Source: CAYXTW01 sp964452645 (GTDB taxonomy: Bacteria; Zixibacteria; MSB-5A5; GN15; PGXB01). Taken from it: 64,000 nt of DNA. The stretch spans positions 62,001 through 126,000 of the forward strand of contig CAYVMO010000006.1 in the NCBI GenBank assembly GCA_964452645.1, in the 5' to 3' direction. Both the position numbers and the translations under genes were made by a program. Every line of letters begins with the position of its first letter. Position 1 is the first letter of the stretch. Shown here in pieces: positions 53,883 through 62,376 of this stretch. Below the pieces are notes generated by a model, which worked only from the letters and a program-made list of their open reading frames with translations, did not search any database and had not been told where the DNA came from.

Positions 53883-53964
53883 GTCAGGATCCCTGCCCGA
53901 GACATTGAGCCTTGGCGAGATGTCGAAGGGCCCCAAGGGATTCCATCCCGAGGGCGATCCTGAC
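53883..53964. repeat. Dispersed palindromic repeat, family A
   Basis: Ends GTCAGGATC and GATCCTGAC are perfect 9-bp inverted repeats; the interior GATCCCTGCCCGAGACATTGAG resembles the copy at 3316. Confidence 0.65.
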
Positions 53965-53995
53965 AATCGCGAATTTATGATGTTGCAGGCATATA

Positions 53996-54574
53996 TCAAA
54001 AATCGAGATTGGAATAAATACCGCTTTTAGCCAATGGATATTGTTGGTTATAAACAGATTTATAGATGACGTCTAATACTTTGATTATTGCCTCAATATA
54101 TTCCCGTGCTTTTTTTTCACTTATTTTGACTACTTGTTTCGGGTGCGTTAGCCTATTTCGATATTTAATACCTTCTCTTAACGTGATCCACCATTGGGTA
54201 TCATAATGGAATTTACGTTTCCTAAAACTATTCATTAAAAACATTATTCGATCTTCAAGTTTATATATTTTTAATTTGTCAGATAATTCGAACTTCCCTT
54301 TCACCAACTCTATATTCTTTTCAAAAAAAACGGATTGTGTCAATAAAGGAAGGTCCTTTCTTTCAGAAAAGTCATCGGCAATAGCGTTCAAGTTAGCCTC
54401 GAGACCTGCAAATGCCAAAAGAATCGCGGCATGTAGATAAGCAGTCTTACCATCCGCATCGGATTCGATGGCGGCTTTTTCAAAAAATCGCTTAGATTCT
54501 TCAAGAAGTGATTTGCAATAATCATCTACTTCATTCAAATTGCTATATCCTTTCCTCAGCTTCTTTCGCTTCAA
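53996..54574 (-). CDS. HEPN-like protein (putative RNase effector)
   Basis: A 192-residue all-helical protein, AT-rich in codon use. The stretch REGIKYRNRLTHPK contains R139-N140-x3-H144, the R-x4-6-H signature of HEPN RNases, and the hydrophobic helices around it (AAILLAFAGLEANLNAIA) fit the HEPN four-helix bundle. HEPN proteins often cleave RNA in toxin-antitoxin and anti-phage systems. Its start overlaps the upstream DGQHR-like gene by 32 bases, so the two are co-translated. An alternative TTG start 12 codons in would remove most of the overlap. HEPN assignment rests on motif and helical pattern only. Confidence 0.6.
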   Translation of the reverse strand: MKRKKLRKGYSNLNEVDDYCKSLLEESKRFFEKAAIESDADGKTAYLHAAILLAFAGLEANLNAIADDFSERKDLPLLTQSVFFEKNIELVKGKFELSDKLKIYKLEDRIMFLMNSFRKRKFHYDTQWWITLREGIKYRNRLTHPKQVVKISEKKAREYIEAIIKVLDVIYKSVYNQQYPLAKSGIYSNLDF

Positions 54575-55808
54575 TAACTGCTTTTTTTGCGTGGTATCTT
54601 TTGATTGCCGTATCGGCTATTGCCTTTTTTATACCTTCGCCCTTTTCGGCCTGTAAATAGAATAACTCTACGAATCGGCCTCTCTCTTTCGTGTCACTTC
54701 TTGTGCCCAATCCTCTGTAATTATCCGGGTCTGTTTTATGTTTTGCTTTTGCAAGAACTTTGGCATTTAAAGGATCTATATTTTTTTGCATTCTAAGGTT
54801 AAAATGTCTCTTTAATCTTGTTGGATTATTTTTCAGTAAACCAGCAACAAATGGCCATGAAGATATAACGGCAAAAGTATATACTTTTTCAGCAAATTCA
54901 GCTTTCCTAGTATTATCAGAGGTTTTATTTTGGTAGTAATCTCTTTGCGCCTGGCCTAACAAAACGAATTCTCTGCCAGCCTTTTCCAAATCTTTGTCAT
55001 CCCAAAGGCTTGGAGTATCTGTTTTTAACGAATCCCAATCGGAGTCGACCCCGCCACTTTTTGCCAATATAGGGGTAGTTTTCGTGTTGGAAAATTCTTT
55101 GGAATCAATTTTGCATCCCGAATAATAATTCATAATGAACGTGCGTGCATCTCTTACTGTGATTGCATGACCCTTTTGTCTTCTGCTGGAAAAATCTGAG
55201 CCCTCCTCTAGAAAACCTACTTTTTGACACCAGTTTCTTAATTGAGGCCCTGATACGGTTTCATACATTCTGTCCAAAAGGTCGGATGATACAGCAATAT
55301 TGGTATTCGATATGAGTTGTACATCCAGCCTTTGATCGGTATCAAGATTGAAGTATATTTTTAATCCATGATATACATTCATATTCTTTTGCAATGCTTC
55401 TTTAATCGCCAGGAATCTATGTTGTCCACCAATAATTTTCAAAGGGTGTTTGGGATCGAAATTATCCGTATACTCAGCAACAATATTGCTGAAAGTCCGA
55501 CCGCCCAAAGCATCGCTTTGCATCCTTTCATATGCAACATGATCCTCTTCTATTTCTCTATTGGCCCTATATTCAGGCTGCTCTTCGGGATCAAGTGGGA
55601 CGTCAATAGTCCCAAGATTTACAATGATTTCCGCGAGTAAATGGCATTCGCAATAAATGGCGTTTGTTCTGGAGTCCGCCAATAAATAGAGACTATTAAT
55701 TTCGAGCGGTTTGCATATAGTTGCGAAATCTTCTAACAATTGCTCAATTTCATCTGATCTTTCGGAAAGTTTTTTGGGCAATTCGTTAATAATTTGTAAT
55801 TTTTTCAT
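54543..55808 (-). CDS. DGQHR/DndB-like protein, partner of the HEPN gene
   Basis: A 421-residue protein with low-GC codons. The motif IIGGQHRFLAI (about 125-135) matches the DGQHR motif of DndB/ParB-sulfiredoxin-like proteins, with G in place of D at its first position (GGQHR, 127-131). Downstream IFN-like QLISNTNIAVSSDLLDRMYE corresponds to the conserved region after that motif. C-terminal 100 residues are helical and charged (AIADTAIKRYHAKKAVIEAKEAEERI). DndB regulates DNA phosphorothioation; other DGQHR proteins occur in defence islands. No dnd or pbe genes are here. It heads a two-gene unit with the HEPN-like gene. Confidence 0.6.
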   Translation of the reverse strand: MKKLQIINELPKKLSERSDEIEQLLEDFATICKPLEINSLYLLADSRTNAIYCECHLLAEIIVNLGTIDVPLDPEEQPEYRANREIEEDHVAYERMQSDALGGRTFSNIVAEYTDNFDPKHPLKIIGGQHRFLAIKEALQKNMNVYHGLKIYFNLDTDQRLDVQLISNTNIAVSSDLLDRMYETVSGPQLRNWCQKVGFLEEGSDFSSRRQKGHAITVRDARTFIMNYYSGCKIDSKEFSNTKTTPILAKSGGVDSDWDSLKTDTPSLWDDKDLEKAGREFVLLGQAQRDYYQNKTSDNTRKAEFAEKVYTFAVISSWPFVAGLLKNNPTRLKRHFNLRMQKNIDPLNAKVLAKAKHKTDPDNYRGLGTRSDTKERGRFVELFYLQAEKGEGIKKAIADTAIKRYHAKKAVIEAKEAEERI

Positions 55809-56021
55809 AATTTACCTGATTAAAGTTTAGTAACGACTAATTTTTATAATATAAGTATTCGCTAATAGTCATTGTATTCCATGCCTTGCATATTTAAATT
55901 GTAAACGAAGGGGCCTTTCATTAATCGTTTGCTGTGTAGCCCATCCGCGCTGCGGTGGGTTTCTTACCCGTTACATTTTTTCTCCAAAAATCACATTTAC
56001 AGCGCCGATATCAATGACGTG

Positions 56022-56189
56022 ATGCGAATTCTCCAATGGCGCATTGATAATATGCTCCATTACCTGAATAAAATCAACACCATTCTTTATTATCTCGCGT
56101 TTATGCGCAATATTGGCAAGAATTTTTGGGGAATTGTGACAGGAATTGGCACTGGTTTGTGGTTTTGGGTATGGACTGACAAATCGTGA
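56022..56189 (+). CDS. Possible small membrane protein, 55 residues
   Basis: Starts MRILQWRIDNMLHYLNK and has one hydrophobic helix near the end (WGIVTGIGTGLWFWVW). No good ribosome site. It lies between repeats inside the right edge of the bracketed segment. It could be a remnant or a real small membrane protein. Confidence 0.3.
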   Translation: MRILQWRIDNMLHYLNKINTILYYLAFMRNIGKNFWGIVTGIGTGLWFWVWTDKS

Positions 56190-56193
56190 AGAT

Positions 56194-56298
56194 AGATTGC
56201 GACGCAATGTTATTGCCACGCCCTCAATAAGGGGCAGACGAGGGCGTCTGCCGCCCACAATACCCCGAAGAATCGGGATATCGGGCTCGCAATGACGT
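56194..56298. repeat. Dispersed repeat, family B with nested hairpin
   Basis: AGATTGCGACG at the left and GCAATGACGT at the right are family B ends. It encloses a nested hairpin repeat (56231-56258, GGGGCAGACG...CGTCTGCC) that recurs at 56369-56396. Confidence 0.55.
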
Positions 56299-56304
56299 GA
56301 TACG

Positions 56305-56359
56305 ATTTCGTTGGTGCACCCTTCCTTTGTCAGGATTTCACGAGGACGCATGCCAGCCA
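56305..56359 (-). repeat. Right copy of 55-bp inverted repeat
   Basis: Reverse complement of 53371-53425 with a single difference (CATGCC versus CACGCC), so 54 of 55 bases match. Confidence 0.85.
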
Positions 56360-56368
56360 CGATATAAG

Positions 56369-56396
56369 GGGGCAGACGAGGGCGTCTGCCGCCCAC
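56369..56396. repeat. Hairpin repeat, second copy
   Basis: GGGGCAGACGAGGGCGTCTGCC and the following GCCCAC are identical to 56231-56258; CAGACG/CGTCTG form the stem. Confidence 0.6.
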
Positions 56397-56405
56397 GCGG
56401 ATTGT

Positions 56406-56515
56406 CAGGAGCGCCCTTCACTATGTTCAGGACCTTCGGCAGGGCTCGCTGGCCTACGCCACCCCACCGGTGTCAGGAGCACCCTTCACTTTGTTCAGGA
56501 CCTTCGGCAGGGCTC
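56406..56515. repeat. Tandem copies of family E repeat
   Basis: Two copies (56406-56447 and 56474-56515) of CAGGAGCGCCCTTCACT followed by TGTTCAGGACCTTCGGCAG, differing at a couple of bases. A third copy lies at 57079-57120, after the holin-like gene. Confidence 0.65.
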
Positions 56516-56687
56516 CATGACCTGCGCCCCACCCCGCTTTGACAGAAACGCCGTAAAGGATAACCGCCCGGCGAAATATCCATTGCGTTTGTTTTTAACA
56601 ATCGGATATTATGGATAAAATAAACGTCGTTTAAAGCGTTCGTGCTGTAAAATGTAAGAATTCGAATCTTATCAAAGGAGGATCAAG

Positions 56688-56951
56688 ATGAAGCTGAATG
56701 TGAAAGCTTTCGCTCTGACGAGCGGGATTATCTGGGGAGTCTGCCTTCTATTTACCGCCTGGTGGGTGATGATATTCGAGGGCGCCACCGGTGATCCGCT
56801 GGCCATCGGGCATATTTATCGCGGCTTTAATGTCAGCCCGCTGGGGAGCATTATCGGCCTGATATGGGGTTTTGTCGATGGTCTCATAGGCGGGGCGATA
56901 TTTGCGTGGCTTTATAATCTAATAGCGGGCGGAGCGAAAAAGCCGGAATAG
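56688..56951 (+). CDS. Small membrane protein of the holin-like (bacteriophage-holin-annotated) family
   Basis: An 87-residue protein with two hydrophobic segments: ALTSGIIWGVCLLFTAWW (about 8-25) and LGSIIGLIWGFVDGLIGGAIFAWLYN (about 51-76). The motif IGHIYRGFNVSPLGSIIGLIWG is typical of a bacterial family commonly labelled phage holin because of its topology. GGAGGATCAAG precedes the ATG. No phage gene is nearby, so it is likely a chromosomal membrane protein, not a prophage lysis gene. Confidence 0.7.
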   Translation: MKLNVKAFALTSGIIWGVCLLFTAWWVMIFEGATGDPLAIGHIYRGFNVSPLGSIIGLIWGFVDGLIGGAIFAWLYNLIAGGAKKPE

Positions 56952-57078
56952 ATTATAATTGATAAAACGATTCAATCGCCGAACCGGTTCGTGATTTCGC
57001 CGCGGCCAAGAGTTCACAGGTACAGAGGACCGACGAGGACGTTTGAGGGCCACAATGTTTCGCGCTTCGCGCGATCGG

Positions 57079-57120
57079 CAGGAGCGCCCTTCACTTTGTT
57101 CAGGACCTTCGGCAGGGCTC
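57079..57120. repeat. Family E repeat, third copy
   Basis: CAGGAGCGCCCTTCACTTTG followed by TTCAGGACCTTCGGCAGGG, matching 56406 and 56474. The interval 56952-57341 otherwise shows no gene. Confidence 0.6.
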
Positions 57121-57260
57121 CTGCCCTATGATTGCAGCTGTAGTCCCACCCTTCTTCCCGTTCCGGCGAGTCTGAGGACTCGCACGGCACGGATCAGGCT
57201 GGGATTATCGGCTCGATAAATCGGGAATCGGAGTATGCAATTGCGCAAAATTGCACTATA

Positions 57261-57284
57261 AAAAAGGCGGTGCCGAGCACCGCC
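57261..57284 (-). terminator. Intrinsic terminator of thioredoxin operon
   Basis: GGCGGTGC/GCACCGCC stem (57266-57284) followed on the minus strand by a T-run (57261-57265), 57 bases past the TlpA-like stop. Confidence 0.85.
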
Positions 57285-57341
57285 TTGGATAAATTAAATG
57301 CACAAATTAAATTATTTTTCAATCATATTATAATTTCATCA

Positions 57342-57875
57342 TCAGATTATTTCTTCGACCGCCTTTTTGAATTCATTATATGTCCGCATGCCGACATATC
57401 GACCGGTTTCGTTGCCGTCGCGATCAAAAAATATCGTCGTCGGGACTCCGGCGCCGAGTTTGAAATATCGCGCCGCCTCGCTACTGGCCATCAACATCAC
57501 CCAGTCATAGCCACCCTTCTCGACATAAGCCTTGACCTTGCCGGGGGTATCATTGACGGCGATTCCAACAATCTCGAGACCTTTGGGACTGTATTCTTCA
57601 TATATCCGCTTCAAATCCGGCATCTCGTGACGGCAGGGCGGGCACCACGATCCCCAGAAGTTTATAATCATAGGCTGTTTGCCTTTATAATCGTCAAGAT
57701 TCCACGGATTGCCGTCGATGTCGCGCAGGTTCAAAAAACCGGTAGAAGACGCCTGCACCTGTCCCTGCGCCACGCGCCCGGTTTTCTGAGTATCGTTATC
57801 ATTCGAAGATGAGCAGGAAATCATCAAAAGCGCCAGAGCAAAAAATAATGCGATTATGTATATATCCTTTTTCAT
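57342..57875 (-). CDS. TlpA-like thioredoxin-fold lipoprotein
   Basis: A 177-residue lipoprotein with lipobox LMISC (C21), then a TlpA/ResA-type domain: LDDYKGKQPMIINFWGSW, active site CPPC (C78, C81), the structural cis-Pro loop GVPTTIFF. It is probably a periplasm-facing thiol reductase used in cytochrome c maturation or disulfide reduction. It follows the thioredoxin-like gene by 12 bases on the same strand and ends in its own terminator. Confidence 0.9.
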   Translation of the reverse strand: MKKDIYIIALFFALALLMISCSSSNDNDTQKTGRVAQGQVQASSTGFLNLRDIDGNPWNLDDYKGKQPMIINFWGSWCPPCRHEMPDLKRIYEEYSPKGLEIVGIAVNDTPGKVKAYVEKGGYDWVMLMASSEAARYFKLGAGVPTTIFFDRDGNETGRYVGMRTYNEFKKAVEEII

Positions 57876-57887
57876 TTGTCCTCCGGA

Positions 57888-58463
57888 TTATCCCTTGGCA
57901 AGCGACTTGCGACCGCCGTTTTTCATATATTCGTCGAATTTCATTTTATCATAAAGCGCTTCTTTCATAAAATAAAGCACATCCATCATCACATCCGGAC
58001 TTTGATAGCCGGGCAGCACGCCCAGTTTTTCGCTGTCCGGTTTCAAAAACCAGTAGGCCGGATATCCGCGGATGCGGTATTCGGAGACGGCCAGATTGCG
58101 TTCGGTTATTTTGTAACCGTCGATATCGAGTTCTTTCCTGGATTCGGCATTGACTTTGATAGCGACAAAATTCTCATTAAGCATCTTGACTATCTCGGGC
58201 CGGACAAAAACCTCCTTGTCCATTTTCTTGCAGTAATAGCACCAATTGGTATAAAAATCGACCAAAATGTGTTTCTTTTCTTTTTTGGCCTTTTCCAGCC
58301 CAACATCGTAGGGAAGCCAGTTTATTTCGGTCGAATCGATCGATTCGGTTTTTTTGCCCGGATTATCCTTCTTCTCGGCCTTTTCGGCACTCCGAACACC
58401 CAGCGCCGAAACCAGTAAAATCAACACCAAAGCCAGAATATTAGTGGAAATAATTTTTTTCAC
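57888..58463 (-). CDS. Secreted thioredoxin-like protein
   Basis: A 191-residue protein with a signal peptide (about 1-25) and a thioredoxin_7-type domain: HILVDFYTNW then CYYC (C75, C78), and cis-Pro in GYPAYW. A domain of this type usually handles disulfides outside the cytoplasm. The C-terminal 30 residues are basic (YMKNGGRKSLAKG). It pairs with the TlpA-like gene 12 bases downstream. Confidence 0.87.
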   Translation of the reverse strand: MKKIISTNILALVLILLVSALGVRSAEKAEKKDNPGKKTESIDSTEINWLPYDVGLEKAKKEKKHILVDFYTNWCYYCKKMDKEVFVRPEIVKMLNENFVAIKVNAESRKELDIDGYKITERNLAVSEYRIRGYPAYWFLKPDSEKLGVLPGYQSPDVMMDVLYFMKEALYDKMKFDEYMKNGGRKSLAKG

Positions 58464-58561
58464 TGTTCACCGCCTAATCAAGTAAGTTGCAGCTATATCT
58501 ATTATTACAATATACAACATAATCCGAACAAAAAAAGTTCTTTTTTATTTATCCGGTTTAT

Positions 58562-61500
58562 TTATCCAAGGGGCTGCAGGAATACAGAAGAATCGCCGAG
58601 AATTTCTTTCAATTTAATAAGAAGATCGTTTTTGGGCTCGATGACAAAGCGTTTGGATTTGATATAATATTCATCGCCGTTCTGGCGCGCCGCAATCATC
58701 ACCGGGATTTTGCCCTTATTTTTTTCCAGGGCGTTTTGGATGGCCGCAAGTTTTCGTTCGGAGGTGTTTTCATCGATTCTTATAACCAGTTGGCAGTTAA
58801 ACTGTTTTGCCAGCGATTCAAGCGGAAAGAGGTCGTTGACGATGATTTTGGCCGCCTCCTCCTCGCGGGTCGAAACGCGACCGCTGACCATGATAATTTC
58901 GTCTTCACGGATATATGCTTTGCCTTTTTCGTACGAATCGGAAAAGACGATCAGCTCGACATGACCTTTAAAATCTTCGATGGTGACAAAGGCCATCCGG
59001 TTGCCGCGTTTATCGTTCATCAGTTTGACCGCAGAAATTATCCCGCCGAGACGCACCTCGCGATTGTCATTGACAGTCGCCAGTTTTTCGGTATCGACCG
59101 TTCCGAAATTGACCAGTTCGGAGCGGAAGCGGTCGAGCGGATGACCGGAGACATAAAAGCCGAGCATCTCTTTTTCGCCTGACAGCTTTTTGGTGATAGA
59201 CCAATCGTCCTTATCAGGCATCGTCGGTTCTTTGCGATCGATTTTGGTACCGTCCGCGGCAAAAAGGTCGTTGGTCTGCGAGGAGGATTGCACTTTCTGG
59301 CCGAATTCAAGCATCTCAACGACCACCGATGTTTTCTGAGCCCGATTTCCGGGCAGTGTATCCATAGCGCCGGCGGCAATCATCGATTCCAGCGTGCGGC
59401 GGTTGATATTTTTAAGTTCCACACGGCTGACGATATCGGCGAGACTGGTGAATTTGCCGTCGGCTTTTCTGGAGCGGATAATCGCTTCCACGGCCCCTTC
59501 GCCGACATTCTTGATAGCGAGAAGCCCGAAACGGATTTTTTTATCGCGGACACTGAAGCCTATCTCGGATTCATTGACGTCGGGGGGCTGCACGATGATG
59601 TTCATGCGGCGGCATTCTTCCATCAGGATAAAAATGCGGCCGGCGTCATCCATTTCCGAGGTCATTCCGGCGGCCATGAATTCGAGAGGATAATGGGTTT
59701 TCAGATAGGCGCATTGATAGGCGATGAGGGCATAGCCGGTGGAGTGCGCTTTGTTGAAGCCATAACGGGCAAAAGTCTCAATCTGATCGAAAACCGAACC
59801 GGCGATTTTGGGGTCGATTTTATGCTCCCGGCAGCCGTCGAGAAATTCCTTTTTCTGCTCGGCCATCAGTTTCGCCTGCTTCTTGCCCATGGCCTTGCGA
59901 AGAATATCGGCTTTGCCCATCGTGTATCCGGCGAGGGAATTGGCGATCTGAAGGACCTGCTCCTGAAAGACTATCACACCGTACGTGTCTTTCAGGATTT
60001 TTTCCAGTCGGGGATGCTCGAAAGTAACTTCCTGTCTGCCGTTTTTTCTTTCGATATAGATATCAATCATGCCGGAATCGAGCGGTCCCGGCCGATAGAG
60101 GGCGTTCATGACGGTCAGGTCGGTAAGATTTTCCGGTTTGAGCTTGCGCAGATAATCGCGCATGCCGCCCGATTCAAACTGGAAGATTCCAATAGTCTCG
60201 CCGCGTGCGAACAGTTTATATACTTTTTTTTCATTGAGGTCGATAGCATCGATATCGATTTTTTTGTCGTGGTTTTCTTCGATCATCTTCAGGCAATCCT
60301 GAATGACGGTCAGAGTACGAAGTCCGAGGAAATCCATTTTCAGCAGGCCGATTTCTTCGACCATTTTCATGTCGAACTGGGTCGTGATTTCGTCTTTATT
60401 ACTCTTAAACAGCGGGACATAGTCGGTTAAATCGGATGGTGCAATAACGACGCCCGCGGCATGCGTGGAAGCATGACGGGCCAGGCCTTCGAGCGGTCGG
60501 GAGAGGTCGATAAGTTTTTTGACGCGTTCGTCCTTATCGTACAACTGCTTCAATTCGCCGTTATCTTTGAGCGCCTGTTCCAGAGTCATCCCGACCGCGA
60601 AAGGAATCATCTTGGCGATTTTGTCAACTTCCGAATACGGCATGCCGAGAACGCGGCCGACATCACGCACGACACCGCGGGCGGCCATGGTCCCGAAAGT
60701 GATAATCTGGCAGACATTTTTTTCGTTGTACTTCTCAACGACATAATCGATAACTTTATCGCGGCCGCGATCGGCAAAATCAATATCAATGTCGGGCATG
60801 GAAATACGTTCCGGATTTAAGAAACGTTCGAAAAGCAGCGAGTATTTCATCGGATCGAGATTGGTTATGCCCAGACAATACGATACCAGAGAGCCGGCCG
60901 CCGAGCCGCGCCCCGGTCCCACGGCAACACCGATCGACCAGGCATGATCGATAAAATCTTTGACAACCAGAAAATAACCGGCGTATTTCATCTGCCTGAT
61001 GACCGACAGTTCATAGTCGAGACGTTCGTTAATCTCCTGACTAATTTTGCTGAATCGTTTTTTTAATCCTTCCACACAAAGATGACGAAGGTAGCTGTCG
61101 GGATCGGTATAGGGAGACGGAATGGGAAAATGCGGCAGATGCAATTTGCCCATCTCCATCTCGAGATTGCACTTCTCGGCGATCTGGACGGTGTTATCGA
61201 TCGCTTCGGGATAATCTTTAAAAAGTTCCGCCATCTCTTCGGCCGATTTGAAATAAATCTGATCGGTATTGTACTTCATCCGGTCGGTATCGGAAATCAG
61301 CTTGCCGGTCTGAATACAGAGCAGGGCATCATGGGCCTCGGAATCTTCCTGTCTAAGATAATGGCAATCATTGGTGGCCACGATAGGAATCCCGGTCTGC
61401 CGATGGACGGTATAAATCATCGGCAACAGCAGCTCCTCTTTATCAAGGCCGTGGTTTTGCATCTCGAGATAGAAGTTACCGTCACCGAAAATTTCGTTAA

Positions 61501-61996
61501 GTTCGCGGGCGGCTTCGACGGCGCGGTCGGGATCGCCGCGTAAAAGATGCCAGTTGACTTCGCCTTTCATGCAGGCGGTCAGGGCGATCAATCCCCCACT
61601 GTGTTCGCGCAGCAGCTGTTTGTCGATACGGGGACGATGATAAAAGCCTTCAAGAAAACCGGCGGTCGAAAGCTTGATAAGATTTTTGTAACCGGTCTGA
61701 TTTTTGGCCAGAATAACCAGATGAAAGCCGCCGCCGGGAAATTTGCCAATCGGTTTTTTATCGAAGCGGGAACCGGCGGCAACATATGCCTCGGTTCCAA
61801 TAATGGGTTTCACCCCGGCCTGGGTCGCTTTTTTATAAAACTCGGCGGCACCGAACATGTTGCCATGATCGGTAATGGCCAGTGCCGGCATTTTATATTC
61901 TTTGGCCGTTTCGATAAGCGGCTCAAGTTTGCAGGCACCGTCAAGCAATGAGTACTGACTGTGCGTATGCAGATGAACGAAGTTGGCAAATTTCAT
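58562..61996 (-). CDS. dnaE: DNA polymerase III alpha subunit
   Basis: A 1144-residue replicative polymerase of the DnaE1 type. The PHP domain starts VHLHTHSQYSLLDGACK, the palm carries the catalytic Asps in PDIDIDF, and the fingers include DILRKAMGKK; the later helix-hairpin-helix and OB domains (VRLGGIISAVKLMNDKRGNRMAF) are in place. Full length for the family, no intein or frameshift seen. PHP metal residues look intact. A possible -10 box (TATAAT) is at 62042-62047 on the minus strand; no good -35 or ribosome site is seen. Confidence 0.95.
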   Translation of the reverse strand: MKFANFVHLHTHSQYSLLDGACKLEPLIETAKEYKMPALAITDHGNMFGAAEFYKKATQAGVKPIIGTEAYVAAGSRFDKKPIGKFPGGGFHLVILAKNQTGYKNLIKLSTAGFLEGFYHRPRIDKQLLREHSGGLIALTACMKGEVNWHLLRGDPDRAVEAARELNEIFGDGNFYLEMQNHGLDKEELLLPMIYTVHRQTGIPIVATNDCHYLRQEDSEAHDALLCIQTGKLISDTDRMKYNTDQIYFKSAEEMAELFKDYPEAIDNTVQIAEKCNLEMEMGKLHLPHFPIPSPYTDPDSYLRHLCVEGLKKRFSKISQEINERLDYELSVIRQMKYAGYFLVVKDFIDHAWSIGVAVGPGRGSAAGSLVSYCLGITNLDPMKYSLLFERFLNPERISMPDIDIDFADRGRDKVIDYVVEKYNEKNVCQIITFGTMAARGVVRDVGRVLGMPYSEVDKIAKMIPFAVGMTLEQALKDNGELKQLYDKDERVKKLIDLSRPLEGLARHASTHAAGVVIAPSDLTDYVPLFKSNKDEITTQFDMKMVEEIGLLKMDFLGLRTLTVIQDCLKMIEENHDKKIDIDAIDLNEKKVYKLFARGETIGIFQFESGGMRDYLRKLKPENLTDLTVMNALYRPGPLDSGMIDIYIERKNGRQEVTFEHPRLEKILKDTYGVIVFQEQVLQIANSLAGYTMGKADILRKAMGKKQAKLMAEQKKEFLDGCREHKIDPKIAGSVFDQIETFARYGFNKAHSTGYALIAYQCAYLKTHYPLEFMAAGMTSEMDDAGRIFILMEECRRMNIIVQPPDVNESEIGFSVRDKKIRFGLLAIKNVGEGAVEAIIRSRKADGKFTSLADIVSRVELKNINRRTLESMIAAGAMDTLPGNRAQKTSVVVEMLEFGQKVQSSSQTNDLFAADGTKIDRKEPTMPDKDDWSITKKLSGEKEMLGFYVSGHPLDRFRSELVNFGTVDTEKLATVNDNREVRLGGIISAVKLMNDKRGNRMAFVTIEDFKGHVELIVFSDSYEKGKAYIREDEIIMVSGRVSTREEEAAKIIVNDLFPLESLAKQFNCQLVIRIDENTSERKLAAIQNALEKNKGKIPVMIAARQNGDEYYIKSKRFVIEPKNDLLIKLKEILGDSSVFLQPLG

Positions 61997-62376
61997 TTTT
62001 TTAATGTCTACGTTACTCTTTTCATATTTACGCAGGACAGTATTATATTAGCGAATTTCAAATAAATTTAAAAGTCGAAAATTTCAATCACCCGGCGTTT
62101 TTTTAAATATGTCTATAATGCATTGCATATCAAAATGTTATAGTGTTATTGGGACGATGGCGGCCTTCATTCCGGGAATATTGCCTGATTCTTCCACTTT
62201 AGGAAATAACGGCCGAGGCCGTAATTTATCTCTTGCTTTTCGATAGGGATTCAGTATATTGACGACGTACCCGCATTTGCAAGCAGGGGGGCACATAAGC
62301 CAGAGAGAATATCAAGTTTTTGATATAGATACTGGTGTGTACCTTTCGGTAAAAATTTAAATTAGGGAGTGTACAG

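Larger units (their letters stand above)
53371..56359. mobile_element. Possible accessory cassette bounded by inverted repeats
   Basis: About 3 kb with 55-bp inverted repeats at both ends, AT-rich genes of different base composition from the flanking proC and dnaE region, and many dispersed repeats at its edges. No transposase is present, so mobility is only suggested. Confidence 0.35.

Noticed and set aside
53297..53999. Several short frames between proC and the HEPN-like gene
   Set aside because: They are translations of dispersed repeat families A, C and D in shifted frames, with no ribosome site.
56688..56951. Prophage, suggested by the holin-like protein
   Set aside because: No integrase, capsid, terminase or lysis gene lies nearby, and this protein family is common on bacterial chromosomes.
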